A stretch of 64,000 bases of DNA from Maritalea myrionectae DSM 19524 (GTDB lineage: Bacteria; Pseudomonadota; Alphaproteobacteria; Rhizobiales; Devosiaceae), in assembly GCF_000423365.1 (NCBI RefSeq), contig NZ_AUHV01000002.1:434001-498000 (forward strand), read 5' to 3'. The position numbers were made by a program, and so were the translations under genes. Positions within the stretch are counted from its first letter, which is position 1. Every line of letters begins with the position of its first letter. The notes under the pieces were generated by a model that ran no database searches, had not been told where the DNA came from, and saw only the letters and a list, made by a program, of their open reading frames with translations. Below are positions 36,536-46,496 of the stretch, one piece after another.

Positions 36536-37537
36536 TTAAATCGGCTGGCCGTGTTCATCAAACCGATGCACATATTCTGGACGGGTTTTGATTTCCACTT
36601 TCTCACCATAAGCAAGTGGTGCGTTGCCATCGCGGCGCACCACCAGCGGCTCCTCTTCACCAATATTGATGTAAATATAGGTGTCAGAGCCCAGAACTTC
36701 CGTGTGCATCACTGTGCCTTTAAAGTCGCCATCAGAGGAAACGATGTCGAGGTGCTCGGCCCGCACGCCGACCGTGTGGGCATTGAAAGGCTTGGCCTGT
36801 GCGCCTTCAATAAAATTCATTTTTGGCGAGCCTATAAAACCTGCCACAAACAGACTGTTGGGCTTTTCATATAGCTCCATGGGTGTGCCCACTTGCTGAA
36901 CCACCCCATCTTTGAGCACCACGATACGGTCAGCCATGGTCATGGCTTCTACCTGGTCGTGGGTCACATAAATCATGGTCGTGTTGGGCAGGCTGTTTTT
37001 CAGCCCCGCAATTTCCATGCGCATCTGCACGCGGAGGGCTGCATCGAGGTTCGATAGGGGCTCATCAAACAAAAAGACCTTTGGGTCGCGCACAATCGCG
37101 CGGCCAATCGCCACCCGCTGACGCTGCCCGCCCGAAAGTTGTTTGGGCAAACGGTCCAAATACTCCGTCAATTGAAGTTTGGCCGCTGCCGCCTCAACCA
37201 TTTGTTTTATCTCGGCCTTTGGCAACTTCATCAACTTCAGGGAATAGGCCATATTGTTGAACACATTCATATGCGGATAGAGCGCATAGGATTGGAACAC
37301 CATGGCAATGCCGCGCTTGGATGGCGCCACATCATTGACCACTTTTCCGTCGATTTTCAATTCGCCGGAACTGATAGATTCCAAGCCGGAAATGGTGCGC
37401 AACAAAGTGGACTTACCGCAGCCAGATGGCCCGACAAACACGATGAATTCACCTGTTTTGATATCGAGATCGATATCCTTTAAAACATGCACTGGTCCAT
37501 AGGATTTGTTCAAATCCGAAATGGTAATATCAGCCAT
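36536..37537 (-). CDS. aglK: Alpha-glucoside ABC transporter ATPase
   Basis: MalK/UgpC-type ATPase of 333 residues that powers alpha-glucoside uptake. Walker [10 protein letters not shown] is near residue 37, signature [15 protein letters not shown] near 135, and Walker [14 protein letters not shown] near 155. A C-terminal regulatory OB-fold region follows. The ribosome site GGGAGGAGGGG lies before the ATG. It sits 20 bases after aglA. It is separated from the permease genes aglFG by about 5 kb. Confidence 0.9.
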   Translation of the reverse strand: MADITISDLNKSYGPVHVLKDIDLDIKTGEFIVFVGPSGCGKSTLLRTISGLESISSGELKIDGKVVNDVAPSKRGIAMVFQSYALYPHMNVFNNMAYSLKLMKLPKAEIKQMVEAAAAKLQLTEYLDRLPKQLSGGQRQRVAIGRAIVRDPKVFLFDEPLSNLDAALRVQMRMEIAGLKNSLPNTTMIYVTHDQVEAMTMADRIVVLKDGVVQQVGTPMELYEKPNSLFVAGFIGSPKMNFIEGAQAKPFNAHTVGVRAEHLDIVSSDGDFKGTVMHTEVLGSDTYIYINIGEEEPLVVRRDGNAPLAYGEKVEIKTRPEYVHRFDEHGQPI

Positions 37538-37557
37538 GGTCCCCTCCTCCCAAAGGT

Positions 37558-39216
37558 TTACCCTATCACTCCAATATAGGCGCCTAGCGGCGGTAATTTA
37601 AGTCCTGCATCCGTACATTCAGCCGCATGCGGCCAATCGCTGTCGGCAATGTTGTTCATGTCTAGCGCAATTTCCGCAGCCTCATCCGACATATTGAACA
37701 GGCACAACAAACGCTCATCATCAGCGGTGCGCTCAAAAGACAGTATTTGATCCGTCGCCGAGACCTTTTCGATGGCCCCTGTCGTCAATGCCTTGTGGTC
37801 GCGTCGGAAGCGCAGAAAGTCTTGGTACAGCCGCAAGATGCTTTCGTCGCCCTGCTGATCTACCGCCAAGTCTTTATGCGCGCGCGGCACGGGCAACCAG
37901 GTTTTGTTGGCAATACTGAAGCCCGCATTGGGACCATTTTTCTGCCACACCATTGGGGTGCGACAGCCGTCACGCCCCTTAAAATTCGGCCAGAACTCAA
38001 TACCATATGGATCAACCAGATCTTCATAGGCGATGTCCGCTTCGGGCAGCGCCAGTTCTTCGCCTTGATAAAGGCAAACTGAACCACGCAAGGACAATAA
38101 GAGCATTGCACTCAATCGCGCCAACGCCTTGTGGTCACGCTCATTCGTCGCCCACCGCGACACATGACGTACCACATCATGGTTTGAAAATGCCCAGCAC
38201 GGCCAGCCATCGGTTACGATATTTTCCAGCTCTTTAATCCGTTCGGCAAAATATGGCGCTTTAAACTCGCCACCTAAAAAATCGAACGTGTAGGCCATAT
38301 GCAACTTGTTGCCGCCGGACGTATATTCGGCCATCAACTCCAGTTGGCGCTGGGCATCGCCAATCTCACCTACGGTTGTGATGTGATCATACTCGTCCAA
38401 CACCGCGCGCAAATCTGCCAAGAAGTCGACATTTTCGGGCTGGCTTTTGTCAAATTGGTGATTTTGCCAATTATATGGGTTCACCGCGGGCGCGATGGTG
38501 GAATTTATTTGATCCTTGGGCAAAGCCGGATTGTCGCGCAGCGACGCATCATGCACATAGAAATTGACCGTATCGAGCCGAAAACCATCCACGCCACGGT
38601 CCAGCCAGAACCGAACTTCGCTCAACAGCGCTTTACGCACCTCTGCGTTATGGAAATTAAGGTCCGGCTGTGAAGCGAGGAAGTTGTGCAAATAATATTG
38701 GCAACGGCGCGGATCCCATGTCCATGCCGACCCACCAAAAATGGAAAGCCAATTGTTTGGCGGCGACCCATCGGGCTTGGCATCCGCCCACACATACCAA
38801 TCGGCCTTTTCGTTTGTTTTATCGCGGCGGCTTTGTTCAAACCAATCATGCAGATCAGAGGTGTGGCTGATCACTTGGTCGATCATGACCTTCAGACCCA
38901 AGCTGTGCGCCTTTTCCAGTAATTGGTCAAAATCAGCCAATGTGCCAAATATCGGATCCACATCGCGATAATTGGAAACGTCATAGCCGAAGTCTTTCAT
39001 TGGTGAAGTGAAAAAGGGGGACAACCAGATGGCATCCACACCCAGATCAGCGACATAATCCAGCCGATCTGTAATGCCGCGCAAATCGCCTATCCCGTCG
39101 CCATTTGCATCTTGAAATGACCGAGGATAGATTTGATAGATGACCGCGCCGCGCCACCAGTCTTTTTGTTTCTGCCATTTATCTTTGGCGCTATTTTGCA
39201 AGGCGAAGGTGCTCAT
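37558..39216 (-). CDS. aglA: GH13 alpha-glucosidase
   Basis: Cytoplasmic hydrolase of imported alpha-glucosides such as sucrose, maltose or trehalose; 552 residues from ATG 39216. It has [20 protein letters not shown] at the N terminus, the nucleophile region [12 protein letters not shown], the acid/base region TVGEIGD, and FSNHDVVRH carrying the third catalytic Asp. No signal peptide. The frame extends 21 codons upstream without a ribosome site. It is transcribed with aglK, away from aglR, under the palindromic operator at 39310-39323. Confidence 0.92.
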   Translation of the reverse strand: MSTFALQNSAKDKWQKQKDWWRGAVIYQIYPRSFQDANGDGIGDLRGITDRLDYVADLGVDAIWLSPFFTSPMKDFGYDVSNYRDVDPIFGTLADFDQLLEKAHSLGLKVMIDQVISHTSDLHDWFEQSRRDKTNEKADWYVWADAKPDGSPPNNWLSIFGGSAWTWDPRRCQYYLHNFLASQPDLNFHNAEVRKALLSEVRFWLDRGVDGFRLDTVNFYVHDASLRDNPALPKDQINSTIAPAVNPYNWQNHQFDKSQPENVDFLADLRAVLDEYDHITTVGEIGDAQRQLELMAEYTSGGNKLHMAYTFDFLGGEFKAPYFAERIKELENIVTDGWPCWAFSNHDVVRHVSRWATNERDHKALARLSAMLLLSLRGSVCLYQGEELALPEADIAYEDLVDPYGIEFWPNFKGRDGCRTPMVWQKNGPNAGFSIANKTWLPVPRAHKDLAVDQQGDESILRLYQDFLRFRRDHKALTTGAIEKVSATDQILSFERTADDERLLCLFNMSDEAAEIALDMNNIADSDWPHAAECTDAGLKLPPLGAYIGVIG

Positions 39217-39309
39217 CAATACCCTTTGATTTCTTGTCGTCGCTTTATTCTCTGTCCCAATCGCAAGTTCCCACTGCAATGGGACGCAAAACTGTTGGTA
39301 TTTCTTTTT

Positions 39310-39323
39310 CCAAAACGTTTTGG
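39310..39323. promoter_or_regulatory. LacI-family operator, aglR/aglA intergenic
   Basis: CCAAAACGTTTTGG is a perfect 14-base palindrome with the central CG typical of LacI/GalR sites. It lies between the divergent aglA and aglR starts, so AglR could control both genes here. The identical core recurs upstream of aglE. Confidence 0.88.
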
Positions 39324-39433
39324 TAGATTATTTTTAGCGGGTTAATATTGCCCTCGTCAACCGATTGTTGAAAGTTCGGTCTGGAAAAATACGGATTGAC
39401 GAAAAACACCCAGGCCGGGGAAGCGACAAGCAG

Positions 39434-40519
39434 ATGCACGATGATGGCCCAACAGGACGTGAGCGCGATCAGGTAACGATCAAAGACCTGTCGGCAGAGC
39501 TCGATCTTTCGATCACAACAATTTCGCGCGCCTTGAATGGGTATTCGGATGTCAGCGCCAAAACGCGTGAACGAGTGCAGCAAGCTGCACGCGACATGGG
39601 TTATACACCCAATCGGAATGCGCAACGTTTGGTCACGCAAAAATCGCACTCAATCGGCTGGATCAAGGGCGATGGCTCGCAGCACTTTGTCGATCCGCAC
39701 TTTGTCGAGGTTTTTGCTGGCGTTCTGCGCGAAGTGAAAAATTATGATTACGACGTGGTGTTCGCTTCTGGCGACGAGAAAGAAATCATTCCCCTTTATG
39801 AACGCTATGTCAAAGATCAAAGCGTTGATGGGTTTATCTTGGAACTGCCGCAACCGAACGATGCACGGATCGATTATTTATTGGACGCTGATATCCCCTT
39901 CGTCGTGCATGGCCGGGAAGCGCGATCAGATAAATATGCCTGGGTCGACATCGACAATTTTGGCCTGTTTGAGACATTGACGACCGTGTTGATTGGCGCT
40001 GGGCACAAGCATATTGCGTTTATCAATGGCGACGAACACTATTCATTTGCCGTTGAGCGGCGGCGCGGCGCACAAGCAGCGTTAGAAAAAATGAACTTGG
40101 CGCCCGACAGTTTAACGATCTACAACGCGGTTCACCCCATGGTACATGCGGGCTTCCAGCTCACCCAAAAAGCGCTCGAAGACCCGACGATCACCGCCAT
40201 CATTTATTCATCCGCCGTGATGGCCGTTGAGGGGCAGGCTGCAATTGAAGGCTCGAGCCGCACCATTGGCGAGGATTTAGAAATCGCAACCATGGACGAT
40301 GAATTGCGCCATGTGGATGTCAGCCATTTAGAGGACAAGATCAGTTTTGTTCGCGCCCCGCTAAATGATAGTGGCCATGCGCTGGTGCGCCAATTGATGC
40401 AGCGCATCCAGAATAAAGGCGCGCCCAGCGGTGAATTAATACCCGGCCGCATAAAGCTCAGGCCGAACTTGCCGGCGCATCTGGTGCCCGACTGCTTTGA
40501 GGTCGAGCAAGCCAAATAA
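39434..40519 (+). CDS. aglR: LacI-family repressor of the alpha-glucoside genes
   Basis: A 361-residue regulator from ATG 39434. The N-terminal helix-turn-helix and hinge helix read TIKDLSAELDLSITTISRAL and YTPNRNAQRL. A periplasmic-binding-protein-like sugar domain follows (about 85-350). It is divergent from aglA and flanked by a palindromic operator; a matching site lies upstream of aglE, so it probably represses both blocks until an alpha-glucoside binds. ATG 39365 upstream is possible but lacks a ribosome site. Confidence 0.87.
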   Translation: MHDDGPTGRERDQVTIKDLSAELDLSITTISRALNGYSDVSAKTRERVQQAARDMGYTPNRNAQRLVTQKSHSIGWIKGDGSQHFVDPHFVEVFAGVLREVKNYDYDVVFASGDEKEIIPLYERYVKDQSVDGFILELPQPNDARIDYLLDADIPFVVHGREARSDKYAWVDIDNFGLFETLTTVLIGAGHKHIAFINGDEHYSFAVERRRGAQAALEKMNLAPDSLTIYNAVHPMVHAGFQLTQKALEDPTITAIIYSSAVMAVEGQAAIEGSSRTIGEDLEIATMDDELRHVDVSHLEDKISFVRAPLNDSGHALVRQLMQRIQNKGAPSGELIPGRIKLRPNLPAHLVPDCFEVEQAK

Positions 40520-40646
40520 AATTTAGTTCAATACTGACATAAATATTTCCCAACGCCTGCATTCAGGAATTGTTCAGGCGCATTTTGCTTTCTTGGCTTT
40601 CAAGGTTACTGTCAATGCTGGCAGCTTTGGAAATGGGAGAGAGAAA

Positions 40647-41687
40647 ATGACCTTCAAACACATGACTATCGCAGCTGGCTTTGCTGCAACAACGTTCATC
40701 TTGTCTACCGCAGCCGCATTTGCGACATCGGCGCAGTCTACCGCCGCGCTGAATGTGCGCACAGGTCCGGGTACATCTTTCAGCGTGGTCGACACGCTAA
40801 CACCCGGCGAAAATGTCGAAATCAACGAATGCGCTGAAAATGGCTGGTGCTATATTGAGCATGAAGGCCCAGATGGTTGGGTTAGCTCAAACTATCTTGA
40901 GCCCGTAAGCGGCGGTTCGAGTGGCGGCTCCGGCGAAGATTGCAGCTTCTCATTCAATATCGGTTCTGGCGGCCCAAGCCTCAGCATTAATTGCGGCGAC
41001 AGCGGCGGTGCACCTGCAGATCCTGCGCCTGCACCTGATCCAGACCCTGCGCCACCAGCTGGCAATGTGGCTTGCTTCTATACTGGCCCCAATTTCACGG
41101 GCAGTGAATTCTGCCACGGTCCCGCAGTGTTGAACACACTTGATGGCACCTTTAACGACAACATTGCTTCTGTGAAGCTATATGGCAGCGCCAAAGCGCG
41201 CTTGTGCCGCAACGCCAACCTTGGTGGGATTTGTAAAAATTACACCAGCAGCAAATCAAGCTTGCCTGTGTCGATCCGCAACAAAGCGTCTTCATTGCGC
41301 ATCTTTACTGGCTTCATTCCAGTGCCGTTGCCTGTTGCTCCGGTTACACATTCAACCGGCCCGATTAATCTGAAGTCCAGCTTTATGGCGAACCTCGACA
41401 ATGGCAATGTGGGCAGCCCTGGTGCGGACATCTGGTATCACGCCGTGAACCCCGTTGAGAAATATATTGAACCTCGCAATGGCGCAAAACTCGCATTGGG
41501 CGACAAATCAAACCGTGGCTATGCTGGCTGTAAGACAGAGAGTTTCTCCAGCAACCCGATCTCAATCTGGGCAATGCCAGTTGGCTCTTATGTATGCGTT
41601 AAAACCAATCAGGGTCGCATCTCACAGTTCCGGTTGAACGGCTATGCCGGCACCACCATGAAACTGGGATATACCACTTGGAAATAG
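40647..41687 (+). CDS. Secreted SH3 and I36/crystallin-like domain protein
   Basis: A 346-residue exported protein. Signal peptide about 1-28; bacterial SH3 domain about 32-90 (ALNVRTGPGTSFSVVDTL, DGWVSSNYLEPV); a Ser/Gly linker and a Pro/Asp/Ala linker; a peptidase-inhibitor I36/beta-gamma-crystallin-like domain about 150-225 with FYTGPNFTGSEFC and Cys pairs; and a C-terminal part of about 100 residues not recognised. The start is ATG 40647 behind GGGAGAGAG. It may protect or bind the cell wall. It interrupts the agl locus and is closed by a strong terminator. Confidence 0.82.
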   Translation: MTFKHMTIAAGFAATTFILSTAAAFATSAQSTAALNVRTGPGTSFSVVDTLTPGENVEINECAENGWCYIEHEGPDGWVSSNYLEPVSGGSSGGSGEDCSFSFNIGSGGPSLSINCGDSGGAPADPAPAPDPDPAPPAGNVACFYTGPNFTGSEFCHGPAVLNTLDGTFNDNIASVKLYGSAKARLCRNANLGGICKNYTSSKSSLPVSIRNKASSLRIFTGFIPVPLPVAPVTHSTGPINLKSSFMANLDNGNVGSPGADIWYHAVNPVEKYIEPRNGAKLALGDKSNRGYAGCKTESFSSNPISIWAMPVGSYVCVKTNQGRISQFRLNGYAGTTMKLGYTTWK

Positions 41688-41713
41688 AAATATTGATACC
41701 TCCATTCTCACCT

Positions 41714-41739
41714 GCCCGGCCTTTTGGCCGGGCTTTTTT
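41714..41739 (+). terminator. Terminator after the SH3/I36 gene
   Basis: GCCCGGCC-TTTT-GGCCGGGC followed by TTTTTT, an 8-base perfect stem, 27 bases after the stop codon. Confidence 0.95.
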
Positions 41740-41910
41740 ATGCAGTTTTGAGCTTATGTGATGACAAATCATCGCAATGGAAGCCGCGGTTTGGGCGCAA
41801 GCCTGCTTGCATTCGGCGGCATTTCATCCATAGTTGGCCGATATGGCGCTATCCTGTGCGCCCACTCCCCGTCATAATTGGCATCCGCCATTTCAGCGCT
41901 CTAGGTTCAT

Positions 41911-42822
41911 ATGAATATCCGTCTGCTTGCCATTTTGGCCGGATTAAGCACCATCGGCATTTATGCCCTGCAGTTTGTGGGTGCGCGGTTTAGTTTGACT
42001 ACGCAAGGTGAGTTGGCCCGCCTCACCTCCACCGATTTGACAATCTTACGGATCTTCGCGTCGGGCCTGTTCTTTTTGCCCTTTTTGCGCAAGCGACATG
42101 TGCGGGCATTTCTCAATCTGGGTTGGCCAAGGATCATTTTGCTGACCGCACTTGCGGGCGCGCCTTACCCCTTTTTGATCAATATTGGCTTGGGCTTCAC
42201 TCCAGCGGCGCATGCAGCTGCCATTTTACCATCTTCCGTGGTGCTGTTTTCTTCGATTTTGGGTCTGTTGGCGTTTAAGGCGCCCATCTCGCGCCATAGC
42301 GGCATTAGCCTTTTATTGATCGGCACCGGTATGGCTTTATTCGTTTGCTACGATTTGATCTACAATCCATGGGCCTTACCGGGCGATCTTATCTTGTTTA
42401 TGGTCGGCGCCGGGTTTGCCTATTTCAGCTTGACCGTGCGTGATCTGGAAATCGATCCTCTGGCCGTCACCGCCGGCATCGTGTGGTGCTCTTGGCCGCT
42501 TACCATCCCGATGTTTTTGGCCATGCCCAGCAATCTATTTGCCGCATCCATGGCCGAAATTGCTTCGCAGGCGATCATCCAAGGCGTTCTCGCGGGTGCC
42601 ATCGCGCTGTTCTTGACCACGTTTGCCGCGCGTCACCTGGGGTCACAAACCGCATCTTTGTTCCTTGTTGGCATCCCCATCACAACAGCATTGTTGGGGG
42701 CATTGGCATTGGGTGAACTGCCCATTCCTTTGGAGATTGTCGCGCTGGGGTTGATGGCCATCGGCATTGGTTTGCCCGCCACACGATTTTTGTGGGCCCA
42801 ATATAAAACGGCCCGCCGCTAA
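41911..42822 (+). CDS. EamA/DMT-family transporter
   Basis: A 303-residue inner-membrane protein with about ten hydrophobic helices in two EamA repeats, as in drug/metabolite exporters such as RhaT and YdcZ relatives. The substrate is not determinable. It lies between the SH3 gene and the convergent aglG, 37 bases from the latter's stop. No evident link to alpha-glucoside metabolism. Confidence 0.85.
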   Translation: MNIRLLAILAGLSTIGIYALQFVGARFSLTTQGELARLTSTDLTILRIFASGLFFLPFLRKRHVRAFLNLGWPRIILLTALAGAPYPFLINIGLGFTPAAHAAAILPSSVVLFSSILGLLAFKAPISRHSGISLLLIGTGMALFVCYDLIYNPWALPGDLILFMVGAGFAYFSLTVRDLEIDPLAVTAGIVWCSWPLTIPMFLAMPSNLFAASMAEIASQAIIQGVLAGAIALFLTTFAARHLGSQTASLFLVGIPITTALLGALALGELPIPLEIVALGLMAIGIGLPATRFLWAQYKTARR

Positions 42823-42834
42823 AGCGCCGGGCCG
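42809..42834 (-). terminator. aglG terminator overlapping the DMT gene end
   Basis: CGGCCCG and CGGGCCG pair around an inner CGCT/AGCG stem. Read leftward the hairpin is followed by TTTT, so it can end the aglEFG transcript. It overlaps the last codons of the DMT gene. Confidence 0.7.
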
Positions 42835-42858
42835 CAAATTCAGAATAAAAGGCTGGCG

Positions 42859-44001
42859 TTAGCCGCCCTTGACCGACCCGGCCAACAAGCCGCGGACAAA
42901 GTAGCGTTGCAGCGCGAAGAACACGACCAACGGCACGATGATTGAGATAAATGCGCCAGAGGTGAGAATTTCCCAATTATCGCCTCGTGAGCCGATCAGT
43001 TCGCGCAAACGCCCGGTCAGCACCAATTGTCGATCATTGTTGCCCAAGAACACGGTGGCCACCAGCAAGTCGTTCCACACCCAGAGGAACTGGAAAATGG
43101 CAAACGATGCCAGTGCCGGGAAGGACAAAGGCAACACCATGGTGGTGAAAATGTTGAAGTGTGACGCGCCATCCATGCGCGCACTTTCCATGATTTCTTT
43201 GGGCAAGCTGGCCATGTAGTTGCGCAGCAAATAAATGGCCAACGGCAAGCCAAAGCCTGTGTGCGCCAGCCAAATGCCGAGATAGGATTTGCTCTCTGCG
43301 CCAAACAACGGCATCACGCCATTATATAGGCGCAAGATCGGGATGAGCGACATTTGCAGCGGCACGACGAGCAACCCGACAACCACGGCCACCAAAACAC
43401 TCCGGCCGGGAAATTGCATCCACGCCAAAGCATAGGCGGCAAAAGCCGCAATCAGAATTGGAATGATTGTGGCCGGAATGGTCACGGTGAACGAATTGAT
43501 GAATGAGCGACCAATACCCTCGCTCTCCAACACTTCTGCATAGTTTTCCAGCGTGAATCGCGGCGGCGTTTCCGCAATATAGAGCACCCGCTGACCACGT
43601 GTTGTTTCAAAAGGCTCGGCAGATACCCAGCGGTAGCCGCCGTCCGCATTGACGGTCAGGTTGCTACCATTTTTAAGGGTAATCGTGCTGCCAGCTGCAT
43701 TGTCATTGTAGGTGCTGTTGGTGACGCCGAAAAACTGGATCTGCCGCCCCGCGGCATCGCCATCAAACAAGTCGCCTGAAATGACATATTGGCCATTTTC
43801 CTGCACTTGGGCGTCAGCCGCATCGGTGCGACCCTGATCTGTGCGCTCTGTCGTGGTCAAGGCAGACCACCAACCGGTCACCGATAATTGGTCTTTATCG
43901 CGGATCGATGACACCAGAAGACCAACAGTGGGCAATGTCCACAGCACAACCATGAGCAGCAATAAAGCGTGGGTAAGAAAACGTGACATATCCATGCGCA
44001 T
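42859..44001 (-). CDS. aglG: Alpha-glucoside ABC transporter permease AglG
   Basis: MalG-type permease, 380 residues. It is longer than MalG because a periplasmic insert of about 120 residues lies between the first and second membrane helices (about 35-150), as in the AglG family. The EAA loop is MESARMDGASHFNIFTTMVL. The start ATG 44001 overlaps the aglF stop by one base; an ATG two codons in is an alternative. It works with AglF, AglE and AglK. Confidence 0.9.
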   Translation of the reverse strand: MRMDMSRFLTHALLLLMVVLWTLPTVGLLVSSIRDKDQLSVTGWWSALTTTERTDQGRTDAADAQVQENGQYVISGDLFDGDAAGRQIQFFGVTNSTYNDNAAGSTITLKNGSNLTVNADGGYRWVSAEPFETTRGQRVLYIAETPPRFTLENYAEVLESEGIGRSFINSFTVTIPATIIPILIAAFAAYALAWMQFPGRSVLVAVVVGLLVVPLQMSLIPILRLYNGVMPLFGAESKSYLGIWLAHTGFGLPLAIYLLRNYMASLPKEIMESARMDGASHFNIFTTMVLPLSFPALASFAIFQFLWVWNDLLVATVFLGNNDRQLVLTGRLRELIGSRGDNWEILTSGAFISIIVPLVVFFALQRYFVRGLLAGSVKGG

Positions 44002-44999
44002 TAGCGTGTCCCCTGTTCTTTATTGGCTTGCCGGATGTTCCAGATCATAATGGGCAACACGGCGATCATGATCACCAAGGCAATGGTTGAAGACCGCCCG
44101 AAATCAACGCCACGCACCATCCAATCAAACATCAAGTTGGCCAGCACCTGCGTATCCCACTGGCCATTGGTCATGGCGAGCACAATGTCGAACACTTTGA
44201 GCACCAAAATCGTAATGGTCGTCCAGACCACCAGAATGGTAGGAAAGATTTGAGGGATCATAATGTTGAAAAAGATCTGCACATCATTGGCCCCATCGAT
44301 GCGCGCGGCCTCGAGGGTTTCTTCCGGGATGCCGCGCAAAGCTGCCGACAGGATCACCATGGCAAAGCCAGTTTGAATCCACACCAGAATCGCCATCAAA
44401 AAGAAGTTGTTCCAAAACGGAATTTGTATCCACACTTGCGGTTCAAATCCCATACCCTGAACGATCGCATTGAGAATGCCAATTTGCTCGCTGTCACCGC
44501 TGCGATAGTCATAGACAAATTTCCAGATCACGGAGGCGCCGATGAATGAAATCGCCATGGGCATAAAGATCAGGCTTTTGGCAATATTGCCCCACCACAG
44601 CTTGTCGGCCATCACCGCAATTACCAAGCCAAAGGCCGTGGCAAAAGACGGAACCACAATCAACCAAAGCAAATTGTTGAACACCGACTGTTGGAAATTT
44701 GGGTCGCCGAGCGCCCACAAGAAGTTAGAAAAACCAACAAATTCGTCTCCGCCCGCGTCAAAAAAGCTTAGCCAAAGCGTCGCGAAAACAGGATAAACCA
44801 GATAAAGAGAGAGAAAGAATAAAGCTGGCGCCAGGAAAACCCAAGGCCGGATGGCCGCACGGCGACTTTCATTCGCTACCGAAGCTGTTGCACCGCCCAT
44901 CAGGCGATCAAGAACCCAGTTTGTGCCCCAAAAATAAAGAATACACGCGGCAACCCCAATGATAACCGTTTGGGTTGCGCTTAAAATCTGCGCAATCAT
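44001..44999 (-). CDS. aglF: Alpha-glucoside ABC transporter permease AglF
   Basis: MalF-type permease, 332 residues, about eight hydrophobic segments. The EAA loop reads ETLEAARIDGANDVQIFFNI. The ribosome site GGAGGAGCAAA precedes ATG 44999. It overlaps aglG. The 80-base gap after aglE contains a strong hairpin that probably limits permease relative to binding protein. Confidence 0.91.
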   Translation of the reverse strand: MIAQILSATQTVIIGVAACILYFWGTNWVLDRLMGGATASVANESRRAAIRPWVFLAPALFFLSLYLVYPVFATLWLSFFDAGGDEFVGFSNFLWALGDPNFQQSVFNNLLWLIVVPSFATAFGLVIAVMADKLWWGNIAKSLIFMPMAISFIGASVIWKFVYDYRSGDSEQIGILNAIVQGMGFEPQVWIQIPFWNNFFLMAILVWIQTGFAMVILSAALRGIPEETLEAARIDGANDVQIFFNIMIPQIFPTILVVWTTITILVLKVFDIVLAMTNGQWDTQVLANLMFDWMVRGVDFGRSSTIALVIMIAVLPIMIWNIRQANKEQGTR

Positions 45000-45038
45000 T
45001 TTGCTCCTCCCTCACTAGCAAAACGAACAATTTAGTGA

Positions 45039-45066
45039 AAAGGCACTGCCCTTCGGCAGCGCCTTT
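45039..45066 (-). terminator. Hairpin in the aglE-aglF junction
   Basis: Read in the sense direction, AAAGGCGCTGCC pairs with GGCAGUGCCUUU around GAAG; the only non-Watson-Crick pair is G-U. The opposite strand would have an A-C mismatch at that place, so the structure suits the agl transcript. Likely a partial terminator or aglE mRNA stabiliser. Confidence 0.65.
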
Positions 45067-45079
45067 CCAATCGAATTTG

Positions 45080-46384
45080 TTACTTGATGGAATCCCAGCT
45101 GGACTGGATTTCCGCAGCAACTTCTTCTGCTGGCTTGCCACCGGCATAGTCCACCATGCCTGTCCAGAACGAACCGGCACCAACCGCACCTGGCATCAGA
45201 TCTGAACCGTCAAAGCGGAAGGTTGTGGCGTTGAGCAAGATTTCGCCTTGTCCGCGCAATGCGTCGTTGGCGTATTTAGATGTATCCACGCCTTTGTGCG
45301 GTGTGAGGAAGCCCGCACGCGCCATCCAAATTTCGTGCGCTTCAGTGGTTTGAAGATAATCAATCAATGCACGTGTGCCTTCGGAATCTTTGGTGATACC
45401 GAACAACGTACCCGCGCCCAGAACCGGCTTGCCAAGATCCTTGCTTTCAAATGCAGGGAAGTAGAAGAAGTCTGCATCTGTGCCCAATTCAGTGCCTTCA
45501 GGGAAGAAGGATGGGATGAATGAAGCCTGACGGTGCATGTAGCACTTAGGTGGCACTTCAAACAGACCTTTTGGGCTGTCGCGGAAGTCGGTTGCGGAAA
45601 CAGCAGCGCTGCCGCCATCTACCCAATCATCATTGCGGGCAAATGTACCGAATGTTTCGATGGCTTCCACCACGCGAGGATCGTCAAACGGAATCTCGTT
45701 GGCCACCCATTGGTCATAAACTTCTGGCGGCTGGGTGCGCAGCATAATATCTTCCACCCAGTCGGTTGCTGGCCAACCTGTGGCCCCGCCTGAACCCAAG
45801 CCAATGCACCATGGTGTGCCGCCATCTTCCACAATCTGTTCGGAAAGGGCGAGCAATTCTTCCATGGTTTCAGGCACTTCATAGCCCATATCTGCGAAGT
45901 TGTCTGGTGAATACCAAACCAAGCTCTTCACATCGACTTTGTAGAAGAAGCCATAGTGGTCTTTGTTGCCATCAGGACCTTCATATGAGCCCAAATCGAC
46001 CCAAGATTGACCTGCAGCATAGTTTTCCTTAACCCACTCTGTCGTGTCGTCTTCCAACGGTACTAGTCCGCCTTTGGACGCCAAATCAGCTGCCAAACCG
46101 GGCTGAGGGAAAATCGCAACGTTTGGTGCGGACCCCGCCTGAACATCGATCACAATCTGCTGCTCAAAACTGTCAGATCCTGAATATTCAACATTTGCGC
46201 CGGTTTTTTCCTCGAATGGAGCCAAAACGGCCTCAATGTGCTCCTTATCCACGCCCAACCAAGGGCCAAAAACAGTGATGGTTTCACCTGACAAATCCAT
46301 AGAATGGCTGTCCGCCAACACGGCGGAGCCCATACCCAGGCTAAGTGCCAGTGCTGAAACCCCTGAAATCAAAAATCTTTGCAT
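45080..46384 (-). CDS. aglE: Alpha-glucoside ABC transporter, binding protein AglE
   Basis: Periplasmic family 1 solute-binding protein, 434 residues from ATG 46384, with GGGAGGAATGC ahead. The signal peptide is about 1-23 (FLISGVSALALSLGMGSAVLA). The mature protein begins SHSMDLSGETITVFGPWLG and shows the family pattern FEEKTGANVEYSGSDSFEQQ, split around residues 55-80. It is first in aglEFG, about 95 bases downstream of the operator TTCCAAAACGTTTTGGAA. Confidence 0.91.
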   Translation of the reverse strand: MQRFLISGVSALALSLGMGSAVLADSHSMDLSGETITVFGPWLGVDKEHIEAVLAPFEEKTGANVEYSGSDSFEQQIVIDVQAGSAPNVAIFPQPGLAADLASKGGLVPLEDDTTEWVKENYAAGQSWVDLGSYEGPDGNKDHYGFFYKVDVKSLVWYSPDNFADMGYEVPETMEELLALSEQIVEDGGTPWCIGLGSGGATGWPATDWVEDIMLRTQPPEVYDQWVANEIPFDDPRVVEAIETFGTFARNDDWVDGGSAAVSATDFRDSPKGLFEVPPKCYMHRQASFIPSFFPEGTELGTDADFFYFPAFESKDLGKPVLGAGTLFGITKDSEGTRALIDYLQTTEAHEIWMARAGFLTPHKGVDTSKYANDALRGQGEILLNATTFRFDGSDLMPGAVGAGSFWTGMVDYAGGKPAEEVAAEIQSSWDSIK

Positions 46385-46478
46385 GCATTCCTCCCAATAC
46401 GGTGCATCAAAATAATATTCGCTCTGAGCCCTGCAGCGGCGACGTTTTACCGAGCGCCAATTCTTCCCTCGACCCAAA

Positions 46479-46496
46479 TTCCAAAACGTTTTGGAA
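46479..46496. promoter_or_regulatory. LacI-family operator upstream of aglE
   Basis: TTCCAAAACGTTTTGGAA, a perfect 18-base palindrome. Its central 14 bases are identical to the site between aglA and aglR. It lies 95 bases upstream of the aglE start, suitable for repression by AglR. Confidence 0.9.
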
